Below, piece after piece: positions 1-5,681 of a stretch of DNA of 7,168 nucleotides. The stretch spans positions 1 to 7,168 of the forward strand of contig CAAFWA010000140.1 in assembly GCA_900766635.1 (NCBI GenBank), written 5' to 3'. Both the position numbers and the translations under genes were made by a program. Numbering within the stretch: the stretch's first letter is position 1; each line of letters opens with the position of its first letter. Under the pieces are notes generated by a model. The model made no database searches. It saw only the letters and a list, made by a program, of their open reading frames with translations, and was not told the DNA's origin. Source of the stretch: an uncultured Acinetobacter sp. Its GTDB lineage: Bacteria; Pseudomonadota; Gammaproteobacteria; Pseudomonadales; Moraxellaceae.

Positions 1-531
1 AGCGGTGCGTTGTTTACCGATATGTCGGTCTATGAAAATGTCGCTTTCCCAATTCGTGCACATACTTCTTTACCTGAGCATTTAATTGCTGAGTTGGTGG
101 CCTTAAAACTAGAATCAGTAGGTTTACGTGGTACAGAAAAGCTCATGCCTGCACAATTATCAGGTGGGATGAATCGACGTGTAGCATTGGCTCGTGCGAT
201 TGCACTTGATCCTGAACTGATTATGTATGATGAGCCTTTTGCAGGACAAGATCCGATTGTGATGGGCGTATTGACTCGTTTAATTCGCTCATTACGTGAT
301 GCTTTAGATCTCACCACAATTATTGTTTCGCATGATGTTACAGAAACTTTGTCAATCGCCGATTATGTATATGTGGTTGCAGAAGGCAAAGTGCAGGGTG
401 AAGGGACACCTGAGCAGTTAAAAGCGCATGCTTCACCCTTTGTACGTCAATTTTTAACGGGTTCAGTTGAAGGACCAGTCGATTATCAATTTAGTCATCA
501 GCCTTATTTAACTGCTGAGGGTCAAACATGA
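1..531 (+). CDS. mlaF: MlaF, ATPase subunit of the Mla phospholipid transporter (5' end outside window)
   Basis: This is the C-terminal 176 residues of an ABC ATPase, open in frame from base 1. The E. coli protein has 269 residues, so about 90, including the Walker A loop, lie upstream. Visible motifs are the ABC signature LSGG (157-168), Walker B LIMYDEP (217-237) with its catalytic Glu, a D-loop GQDP directly after it, and the H-loop His in SHD (codon 331-333). The first residues, SGALFTDM, match the stretch right after the Q-loop in MlaF proteins. In the family, MlaF sits on the cytoplasmic face of the inner membrane, binds MlaE and MlaB, and powers phospholipid movement between the inner membrane and the MlaD/MlaC relay. 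The stop overlaps the mlaE start as ATGA, which suggests translational coupling. The TTG at 10-12 is an internal Leu codon, not a start. Identity is strongly supported by motifs and by the downstream mlaEDCB genes. Confidence 0.96.
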   Translation, partial: SGALFTDMSVYENVAFPIRAHTSLPEHLIAELVALKLESVGLRGTEKLMPAQLSGGMNRRVALARAIALDPELIMYDEPFAGQDPIVMGVLTRLIRSLRDALDLTTIIVSHDVTETLSIADYVYVVAEGKVQGEGTPEQLKAHASPFVRQFLTGSVEGPVDYQFSHQPYLTAEGQT

Positions 532-1307
532 ATGTAATTGCCTTGTTAGGCCGCCGCGTGATTGAGCGAGTGCGTGGCATTGGTGTGGCAAGCATCATGT
601 TGCTACAAATTTTATGCTCAATGCCCACATGGCTTGGGGTAAAACTCTTTTTCTATCAACTGTATCGAGTTGGTTTCTTATCTTTACTCATTATTTCAGT
701 CTCAGGCTTATTTATTGGCTTAGTTTTGGGTTTGCAAGGCTATTCAATTTTAGTCAATGTCGGTTCTGAATCCATGCTAGGCACGATGGTCTCATTAACA
801 TTACTGCGTGAGCTCGCTCCCGTTGTGGCTGCATTATTGTTTGCAGGTCGTGCAGGTTCAGCACTCACCGCTGAAATTGGTCTCATGAAAGCCACCGAAC
901 AGCTCTCGAGTATGGAAATGATTGGTGTTGATCCACTTAAACGGATTGTTTCACCGCGTCTTTGGGCAGGTATCATTAGCTTGCCGATGTTATCCGTTAT
1001 TTTTGCTGCGATTGGGATTATGGGTGGCAAGTTGGTTGGCGTTGATTTTTTAGGTGTGGATGAAGGTTCTTTTTGGAGTGGCATGCAAAGTAGTGTGCGT
1101 TTTTACGAAGATATTTTCCAAGGCACGCTTATAAAAAGTTTTGTATTTGCAATCTTATGTACATGGATTGCAGTGTATCAAGGCTATGCCTGTGAGCCAA
1201 CTTCAGAAGGCATTGCTACATCCACCACACGTACTGTGGTGTATTCATCGTTATGTGTATTAGGTTTTGATTTTGTGTTGACTGCGGTCATGTTTGGAGG
1301 TGTGTAA
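528..1307 (+). CDS. mlaE: MlaE, permease subunit of the Mla phospholipid transporter
   Basis: A 259-residue MlaE-family permease, close to the usual length of about 260. An N-terminal amphipathic stretch (about 1-35) is followed by hydrophobic segments near 48-75, 85-107, 147-170, 202-220 and 237-257. The family hallmark lies at about 94-120: RELAPVV, then LFAGRAGS, then AEIGLM. It is followed by the conserved MIGVDPL and SPRLWAG blocks (131-148). In known Mla complexes two MlaE copies form the inner-membrane core, with MlaF and MlaB below and the MlaD hexamer on the periplasmic side. The start is ATG 528-530, overlapping the mlaF stop by 4 bases, with TGAGGG at 516-521 as ribosome binding site six bases upstream. 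The stop overlaps the mlaD start as TAATG. No truncation or missing motif is visible. Confidence 0.97.
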   Translation: MNVIALLGRRVIERVRGIGVASIMLLQILCSMPTWLGVKLFFYQLYRVGFLSLLIISVSGLFIGLVLGLQGYSILVNVGSESMLGTMVSLTLLRELAPVVAALLFAGRAGSALTAEIGLMKATEQLSSMEMIGVDPLKRIVSPRLWAGIISLPMLSVIFAAIGIMGGKLVGVDFLGVDEGSFWSGMQSSVRFYEDIFQGTLIKSFVFAILCTWIAVYQGYACEPTSEGIATSTTRTVVYSSLCVLGFDFVLTAVMFGGV

Positions 1308-1957
1308 TGCAATCACGTGCAAGTGAACTGGCCGTTGGGGTATTTGTCATTATTTTTGCAGTGGCGATGTTCTTTTTAGCCATGAAAGTCAGTGGTTTAA
1401 GTGGCAGTAATTTATCTGACAGCTACAGTATGCAAGCTGAATTTGACAACGTTAACGGCTTAAAACCGCGTGCCAAAGTCACCATGAGTGGTGTCACGAT
1501 TGGTCGTGTGACGGATATCACTCTTGATCCTATGACACGTTTGGCAACGGTCCATTTTGACTTAGATGGTAAGTTGACTTCTTTTAACCAAGAACAATTA
1601 AAACTAGTACAGGAAAATGCTTTAGAAGAGCTGAACTACAGTACAGAATATACTCAAGCAACACCTGACCAACAAAAAGCCATGAAAAATGAACTGATGG
1701 CGAACATGAAATCCATCACGAGCATTGATGAAGATGCATATATTATGGTGGCCACCAATGGTTTATTGGGTGAAAAATACTTAAAAATCGTACCTGGCGG
1801 CGGTTTAAATTATATCCCGCGTGGTGGCAGTATTATCAACACTCAAGGCACCATGGATTTAGAAGATTTAATTAGTAAGTTTATTACAGGCGGCACCAAA
1901 ACTGCCCAAAGTGATACTAGCAATACAGATGCTGAAGCGTCCTTTGTTGCAGAATAA
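1307..1957 (+). CDS. mlaD: MlaD, membrane-anchored MCE-domain subunit of the Mla transporter
   Basis: A 216-residue MCE protein with a short cytoplasmic N-terminus, one transmembrane helix (about 9-26), a periplasmic MCE domain (about 40-165) and a low-complexity tail rich in Thr, Ser and Ala (about 196-216). MCE landmarks are FDNVNGLKP (46-54), the SGVTIGRVTDITLDP block (61-75) and GLLGEKYLKI (152-161), followed by the conserved MDLEDLISKFITGG (183-196). MlaD forms a hexameric ring on the periplasmic side of MlaE and passes phospholipid to or from MlaC. Between ITLDP and GLLGE there are 76 residues where E. coli MlaD, as I recall it, has 29. This is an insertion of about 47 charged, helix-like residues (roughly 90-140). 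The start is ATG 1307-1309, sharing one base with the mlaE stop, with GGAGG at 1296-1300 six bases upstream. The gap to mlaC is 15 bases. Confidence 0.96.
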   Translation: MQSRASELAVGVFVIIFAVAMFFLAMKVSGLSGSNLSDSYSMQAEFDNVNGLKPRAKVTMSGVTIGRVTDITLDPMTRLATVHFDLDGKLTSFNQEQLKLVQENALEELNYSTEYTQATPDQQKAMKNELMANMKSITSIDEDAYIMVATNGLLGEKYLKIVPGGGLNYIPRGGSIINTQGTMDLEDLISKFITGGTKTAQSDTSNTDAEASFVAE

Positions 1958-1972
1958 TCTGAGGAGAATTTA

Positions 1973-2599
1973 ATGAAAACATTAATGAAACATACCCTGA
2001 CAGCAAGCGTTTTAGCGACCATGTTTGCAGGTACGGCTTTTGCTGCACCGACTCAATCTCCTCCTGATTTTATTCAACAGGTGGCTGACAACTTAATTAA
2101 GCGTTTAAAAGCAGATCATAGCAAATTGCAAAATAATCCAGCTTTAGTAAAAACCATTATCCGTCAACATTTAGACCCGCATATTGATTCACAAGCCTTT
2201 GTACGTACGGTGATGGGGACTTACGCACAACAAAGTACACCTGCGCAACGTGCTCAATTTGAGAAAAACTTCCGTGAAACTTTAATTGAAAATTATGGTT
2301 CGGCATTTGCTAAATACACCAATCAAAGTTATACGATACGTCCATATAAAGCTGTACCGACGAATAAGAATCCAGTCGTGACGATTGATTTTAATAACAA
2401 AGGTGAGAAAATTCCTGTCGCTTTTCAGTTGGTGGATAAAGGCAACCAATGGAAAATTCGCAATATCAATGTTTCCGGAATTGATCTCGGTTTACAGTTC
2501 CGTAACCAATTTGCGGCCAATGTAAAACGTAATGGCAATAACTTAGATAAAGCGATTGCAACTTTTAAACCAAATGCAGACTCAGTGGTTAAAAAGTAA
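1973..2599 (+). CDS. mlaC: MlaC, periplasmic phospholipid-binding carrier of the Mla pathway
   Basis: A 208-residue secreted protein of the MlaC/Ttg2D family (E. coli 211). The N-terminus is a Sec signal peptide: basic Lys residues at 2 and 6, a hydrophobic core at about 9-20, and a predicted cleavage AFA|AP after residue 24. Mature-domain landmarks are the PHIDSQAFVRTVMG segment (69-82), which resembles the family's DF..ia..vlG region, and the C-terminal WKIRNINVSGIDL block (160-172) followed by RNQFA. The family carries phospholipid across the periplasm between the OmpC-bound lipoprotein MlaA and the inner-membrane MlaFEDB complex. The start ATG 1973-1975 has the best Shine-Dalgarno sequence in the operon, GAGGAG at 1961-1966, six bases upstream. 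This fits a soluble shuttle being needed in more copies than the membrane complex; that last point is inference. The stop shares one base with the mlaB start. Confidence 0.95.
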   Translation: MKTLMKHTLTASVLATMFAGTAFAAPTQSPPDFIQQVADNLIKRLKADHSKLQNNPALVKTIIRQHLDPHIDSQAFVRTVMGTYAQQSTPAQRAQFEKNFRETLIENYGSAFAKYTNQSYTIRPYKAVPTNKNPVVTIDFNNKGEKIPVAFQLVDKGNQWKIRNINVSGIDLGLQFRNQFAANVKRNGNNLDKAIATFKPNADSVVKK

Positions 2600-2883
2600 T
2601 GCTTAGCATTAAAGATCAAGCCTTATGGGTCAGTGGTCAGATTCATTTTGACAATGCTGAGCAGTATTATCAGCAGGGTTTAAAGCTGATTCAAAGCCAA
2701 AGTTTACCTTTAATCGTGAACCTATCAGAGCTAGAACAAGGCAGCACGTTGGCACTTGCAGTTTTGGTGCGTTGGTTAAGACAAACGCCACAAGCGCAAG
2801 GTTTAGTATTTCAAGATGTGCCTCAAAAGATGCTCAAAATTATTCAAGCCTGTCATTTAGAACATGACTTAAAGCTGATCTAA
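2599..2883 (+). CDS. mlaB: MlaB, STAS-domain subunit of the Mla transporter
   Basis: A 94-residue single-domain cytoplasmic protein, about the length of E. coli MlaB (97). It shows the STAS pattern of a beta strand pair (about 8-15), a helix (about 18-33), a buried strand LPLIVNLSEL (36-45), a helix starting at GSTLALAVLVRWLR (48-61), then strand LVFQDV and a final helix. In E. coli MlaB binds MlaF and is needed for its stability and activity. Assignment leans on size, fold pattern and position as the last gene of mlaFEDCB. At the STAS phospho-site position E. coli has DTGG (by recall); this protein has QGST (47-50), so the usual Asp-Thr pair appears changed. The start is ATG 2599-2601, overlapping the mlaC stop as TAATG. 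No clear Shine-Dalgarno is present, so it probably depends on translational coupling. The stop codon lies at the base of the terminator hairpin. Confidence 0.88.
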   Translation: MLSIKDQALWVSGQIHFDNAEQYYQQGLKLIQSQSLPLIVNLSELEQGSTLALAVLVRWLRQTPQAQGLVFQDVPQKMLKIIQACHLEHDLKLI

Positions 2884-2907
2884 AAAAGCACCTTCGGGTG
2901 CTTTTTT
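2882..2907. terminator. Bidirectional intrinsic terminator between mlaB and corA
   Basis: A perfect 11-bp inverted repeat: AAAAAAGCACC (2882-2892), loop TTCG (2893-2896), GGTGCTTTTTT (2897-2907). On the plus strand it ends in seven T residues, and the loop is the extra-stable cUUCGg tetraloop. On the minus strand the A run gives a matching U tract, so it can also end corA transcripts, whose stop codon is 22 bases away. It starts inside the mlaB stop codon. The A-rich base of the stem is probably part of the U-tract hybrid rather than a stable helix, so the working GC-containing stem is about 5-6 bp. Confidence 0.93.
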
Positions 2908-2929
2908 TATGCAAAATTTAAAATCAACC

Positions 2930-3943
2930 TTAGATCCATTTTTTCCAACGGAAATAAATTAGAGGGCCAATAAAAAACGCCACAATAATAAAACTCACAA
3001 TAATAAAACTGGTTGTCCCTTTAGCAAAGGGAAGCACGTCAGTATTCATACCATAGACACTTGCAACAAGCATTGGTGGGGCAAGCATACTCGGTAAAAT
3101 CGAGAAGCGACGAATGGTATCGTTTTGTTCGGTATTAATGAAGCCTGAGGTGGTATCGAGTAAGAAGCGCACTTTTTGGAATAAAAAGGCATCATGTTCC
3201 ACCAACGAGCGCACATCTTCACTGAGCTCTCGAATATCGGCATCATAAATATGGCTGCCTAAAGCCCGTGGACGTGCCAAAAAGGTCAGAACACGGCGTA
3301 AATCAATCAAACATAATTGTGCTTTACCCAACATATCTTCTAATTGGGCTAAACGGGTAATCATGTCATCTAAGTCAAGCATTTGCTCACGATGACGGTT
3401 ATTCAGCACTTCAGTCGAATACTTTTCTAAATCCTTATGCACGTCTTCTAAAATATCGGCAAGTTCATCGAGCTTGGCTTCTAATAAACCTAACAACACC
3501 CAAGTGGGGTCTTTATAATCGATGTCATAATCATTGCGACGTGCACGTGCACGAAAGGCACGAAACGCCACTAACTTTTCACCACGTAATGTGAACAAGC
3601 GATCTTTATGTAAAATAAAGGCAACCGTTTGCACTGTCGATAAAATGCCAGATTGATCATCGGGTTCACCATCGACTTGGTAATTTTTATTTTTGGTTAA
3701 AAAATACGTGCTGATATGTAAAATACCATCGTCATCACGGTAAAAACGGGCACTTGAGGAAATATCTTCTAAAGATTTTAGGGTCGGCAGATTTTGTCCG
3801 TAGGCATCTAAAATCCATTGTTGTTCTTCTTGAGATGGAGCAATTAAATCCACCCAAACTAAATCGGGTTGTAAATCAAAATCGCCATTAATGGTCGCAT
3901 CTTCTAAACTACCGCGCTCTGTGGCATAAAAGGCTTCAAGCAT
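2930..3943 (-). CDS. corA: CorA-family divalent cation (Mg2+/Co2+) channel
   Basis: A 337-residue protein of the CorA metal ion transporter family, full length for the group. It has a large N-terminal cytoplasmic domain (about 1-275), rich in acidic residues and long helices, including the stalk helix near 185-275. Two C-terminal transmembrane helices follow (about 280-297 and 313-331), with the signature YGMN at 297-300 (GMN codons 3044-3052) at the end of the first, and a basic tail RWKKWI. In the family this forms a homopentameric inner-membrane channel for Mg2+, with Co2+ and Ni2+ as alternative ions. The periplasmic loop TDVLPFAKG differs from the FEFMPEL of E. coli CorA, so ion preference is not certain; ZntB-like proteins share the GMN motif. 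The start is ATG 3941-3943 with AAAGGA (3952-3957) eight bases upstream. It stands alone, convergent with mlaB and divergent from the LOG-family gene. Confidence 0.92.
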   Translation of the reverse strand: MLEAFYATERGSLEDATINGDFDLQPDLVWVDLIAPSQEEQQWILDAYGQNLPTLKSLEDISSSARFYRDDDGILHISTYFLTKNKNYQVDGEPDDQSGILSTVQTVAFILHKDRLFTLRGEKLVAFRAFRARARRNDYDIDYKDPTWVLLGLLEAKLDELADILEDVHKDLEKYSTEVLNNRHREQMLDLDDMITRLAQLEDMLGKAQLCLIDLRRVLTFLARPRALGSHIYDADIRELSEDVRSLVEHDAFLFQKVRFLLDTTSGFINTEQNDTIRRFSILPSMLAPPMLVASVYGMNTDVLPFAKGTTSFIIVSFIIVAFFIGPLIYFRWKKWI

Positions 3944-4092
3944 TATTCTTTTCCTTTGCGCAGTATGTGTAAAACAGATGCATGTATTTTAGACAAGGAT
4001 ATGCGGAAAACACAGCGATGATGATGACTTTTTTGCAAAAACTGAGTGAAGTTTACTCGTCAAATATGACAAAAGGCCAATAGAGGGGCAAT
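3944..4092. other. Divergent intergenic region between corA and the LOG-family gene
   Basis: These 149 bases must hold the start signals of two diverging units. Visible elements are the corA ribosome binding site AAAGGA (minus strand, 3952-3957), an ATGCAT palindrome (3978-3983) with imperfectly matching flanks, a GATGATGATGA run (4016-4026), a perfect 12-base palindrome TTTTTGCAAAAA (4030-4041), and the purine-rich GAGGGG (4083-4088) before the LOG-family ATG at 4093. I found no plus-strand -35/-10 pair good enough to call. No riboswitch-like structure such as an M-box is evident; the leader to corA is far too short for one. Confidence 0.6.
3986..3991 (-). promoter_or_regulatory. Possible -10 box for corA
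   Basis: On the minus strand these bases read TAAAAT, five of six matches to the TATAAT consensus. They would start transcription about 35 bases before the corA ATG. No convincing -35 box is found at 16-18 bases upstream, so this is a tentative call from position and one hexamer only. Confidence 0.3.
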
Positions 4093-4689
4093 ATGATTCA
4101 ATCCATAGCAGTTTTTTGCGGTTCAGCTTTGGGCACAGACGAAATTTATGTGATGCATGCTAAGCAAGTGGGGCAGGCGATTGCCGAGCAAGGCAAGACC
4201 TTGGTGTATGGGGGCGGCCGATCAGGATTAATGGGTGTGGTAGCAGACAGTGCCTTACAAGCAGGCGGCAGGGTGATTGGTGTGATTCCAAAAGCCTTGG
4301 TTGATCGTGAATTGGCACATCCCAATTTAACCGAATTACATATTGTTGAGGATATGCACCAACGTAAAACCTTAATGGCAGATTTAGCGGATGCCTTTTT
4401 GGCGATGCCAGGAGGTGCAGGTACTTTAGAAGAAATTTTTGAGCAATGGACTTGGGCACAATTGGGTATTCATCATAAAGCGATTGCCTTTTTAAATGTG
4501 GCGGGCTTTTACGATGATTTACTTCAATTTATTGCGCTAACCACCGAAAAAGGTTTTACCCAACCCCGCTTTAATGAGGCGTTAATGAGTGCAGATCAGA
4601 TTGAAGACATCTTAGCGAAGCTGAATACATATCAAGCCCCTGCACCGAAATGGAATGTAGAGAATAAGCCATTGGTGAGCGCACCATGA
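4093..4689 (+). CDS. LOG-family nucleoside 5'-monophosphate phosphoribohydrolase
   Basis: A 198-residue Rossmann-fold protein of the LOG (Lonely Guy, TIGR00730) family, typical length about 180-200. The nucleotide-binding motif GGGRSGLMG is at 40-48, the MHQRK segment with the conserved Arg at 88-92, and the family signature PGGAGTLEE at 106-114 with the catalytic Glu at 114. LOG enzymes cut the N-glycosidic bond of nucleoside 5'-monophosphates, releasing free base and ribose 5-phosphate. Some activate cytokinins, while many bacterial members act on AMP or have unknown physiological substrates. Older annotations calling this family lysine decarboxylase are not supported. The start ATG 4093-4095 has GAGGGG (4083-4088) just upstream. 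The stop overlaps the following Nudix gene as ATGA, so the two are probably translated from one message. The last 25 residues (Pro-rich, APAPK) lie outside the core and look variable. Family is certain; substrate is not. Confidence 0.93.
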   Translation: MIQSIAVFCGSALGTDEIYVMHAKQVGQAIAEQGKTLVYGGGRSGLMGVVADSALQAGGRVIGVIPKALVDRELAHPNLTELHIVEDMHQRKTLMADLADAFLAMPGGAGTLEEIFEQWTWAQLGIHHKAIAFLNVAGFYDDLLQFIALTTEKGFTQPRFNEALMSADQIEDILAKLNTYQAPAPKWNVENKPLVSAP

Positions 4690-5090
4690 ACGTGATTACT
4701 GTTGCAGCAGCCATTATTGTCAATGAAGCCAATCAACTACTTTTAGTACGTAAAAAAAATACCCAATGCTTTATGCAAGTCGGCGGTAAGCTTGAGCCAC
4801 ATGAAGCGCCTGACGTGACCATATTACGTGAAATTGCAGAAGAGGTTGGTACAGAAGCAACTATTGAAGCGTTTTTAGGACGTTTTGAAACTGCAACTGC
4901 CAATGAACCTGATCATGTGTTGGTGGCTTATGTGTATTATGTGAAGCTCAAACAAAGCCCTCAAATTGCTGCTGAAATTGCCGAAATGAAATGGGTGGAT
5001 GTAGATGATCAAGAGACTTTAATTGCACCTTTAACTCAAGAGGTGGTCATCCCTTGGTTAAAGCAGCAGTTATTGATCAGCCACAGCTAA
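4686..5090 (+). CDS. Nudix hydrolase, substrate unknown
   Basis: A 134-residue single-domain Nudix protein. The Nudix box spans residues 34-56: Gly34, Glu40, then REIAEEVG (48-55), with the metal-binding Glu residues 49, 52 and 53 all present. The last box position is Thr56 instead of the usual hydrophobic residue. The N-terminal strand VAAAIIV and the LLLVRK segment (18-23) are typical of MutT-like members. Such enzymes hydrolyse a nucleoside diphosphate linked to another group, for example (d)NTPs, nucleotide sugars or cofactors. Nothing in the sequence fixes the substrate. The start ATG 4686-4688 overlaps the LOG-family stop by 4 bases, with a weak GGTGAG (4674-4679) upstream. The final six codons and the stop overlap the comF-family gene on the other strand. 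A partner role with the LOG enzyme in nucleotide clean-up is inference from coupling. Confidence 0.92.
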   Translation: MNVITVAAAIIVNEANQLLLVRKKNTQCFMQVGGKLEPHEAPDVTILREIAEEVGTEATIEAFLGRFETATANEPDHVLVAYVYYVKLKQSPQIAAEIAEMKWVDVDDQETLIAPLTQEVVIPWLKQQLLISHS

Positions 5091-5681
5091 ACAAGCAGCA
5101 CGAATTTGTGTGCAGCCAAGTTGCTCAAGCTGTAAAGCAAGCGCACGAATAGAACTGCCTGTGGTCACAACATCATCAACAATCAGCACACGCTTAAAGC
5201 ATTTTGGCTCATTAGAGTCAAGATAAAACTGCTGTTCGATATGGCTTAAGCGCTCTTGGCGGGTTAAACCTTTTTGTGAATGTTGGCTATGGCGCAGTAC
5301 AGGCTGCCAAATGGGAGCTTTTAACTGCTGACTGAGTACTTGAGCAATTAAGATACTTTGATTAAAGCCACGTTCAGTAAGCTTATTGATAGAGATCGGC
5401 ATCGGCACAATCGCTTGAATGCCGACGTATTTAACTTGGGCTAATAGGCTGCCAAGCAAAGTTTGATACTGTAATTGCTGTTGGTATTTAAATTGTTGAA
5501 TGATGCGATCTACAGGGTAGTCATAATGACAGGCGGCCCAAATTTGCATTTCTTGGCGTAAAACTTCTCGTTTAAACCAAGGTAAACCCCGCCAACATTC
5601 TGCACACAGGTTTGCTTGAACACTTGGGCTTGTGTCACACAATTGGCAACGCTTAAAACTGATTAAATCAAACATAGGCAT
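5070..5681 (-). CDS. comF: ComF-family phosphoribosyltransferase-like protein
   Basis: A 203-residue ComF/GntX-type protein. An N-terminal zinc-ribbon-like motif has CQLC at 12-15 and CAEC at 26-29. It is followed by a type I phosphoribosyltransferase domain with the RGFNQS motif (104-109) and the PRPP-binding loop VLIVDDVVTTGSS (165-177), where the two Asp residues and TTGSS are intact. The family is linked to DNA uptake in naturally competent bacteria (Bacillus and Haemophilus ComF); the biochemical activity is not settled. I chose ATG 5679-5681 because GAGG (5691-5694) lies nine bases upstream. ATG 5673-5675 two codons later is possible, but its spacing of 15 bases is poor. An upstream in-frame ATG at 5718-5720 would extend the overlap with recG to 53 bases and adds residues unlike the family. 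The start overlaps the recG 3' end by 14 bases, so it is probably co-transcribed with recG. The 3' end overlaps the Nudix gene. Confidence 0.9.
   Translation of the reverse strand: MPMFDLISFKRCQLCDTSPSVQANLCAECWRGLPWFKREVLRQEMQIWAACHYDYPVDRIIQQFKYQQQLQYQTLLGSLLAQVKYVGIQAIVPMPISINKLTERGFNQSILIAQVLSQQLKAPIWQPVLRHSQHSQKGLTRQERLSHIEQQFYLDSNEPKCFKRVLIVDDVVTTGSSIRALALQLEQLGCTQIRAACLAVADQ

Noticed and set aside
10..12. TTG as a start codon for the mlaF reading frame
   Set aside because: The frame is open to base 1, and the preceding codons (Ser-Gly-Ala) match the family, so this is an internal Leu in a truncated gene.
740..1084. Minus-strand open frame of 114 codons inside mlaE
   Set aside because: It lies wholly antisense to a well-conserved permease and resembles no family I know; a shadow of codon bias. 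The same applies to the minus-strand frames at 30-317, 2425-2619 and 4160-4459, and the second minus-strand frame at 3046-3246 inside corA.
4016..4026. GATGATGATGA short repeat
   Set aside because: Only about three and a half trinucleotide units in noncoding DNA; too short to call a functional or phase-variable repeat.
4033..4070. Plus-strand promoter for the LOG-Nudix operon (TTGCAA with an AT-rich TATGAC or AAATAT)
   Set aside because: TTGCAA is a fair -35, but the AT-rich hexamers lie 23 or more bases away, and no acceptable -10 falls at 16-18 bases.
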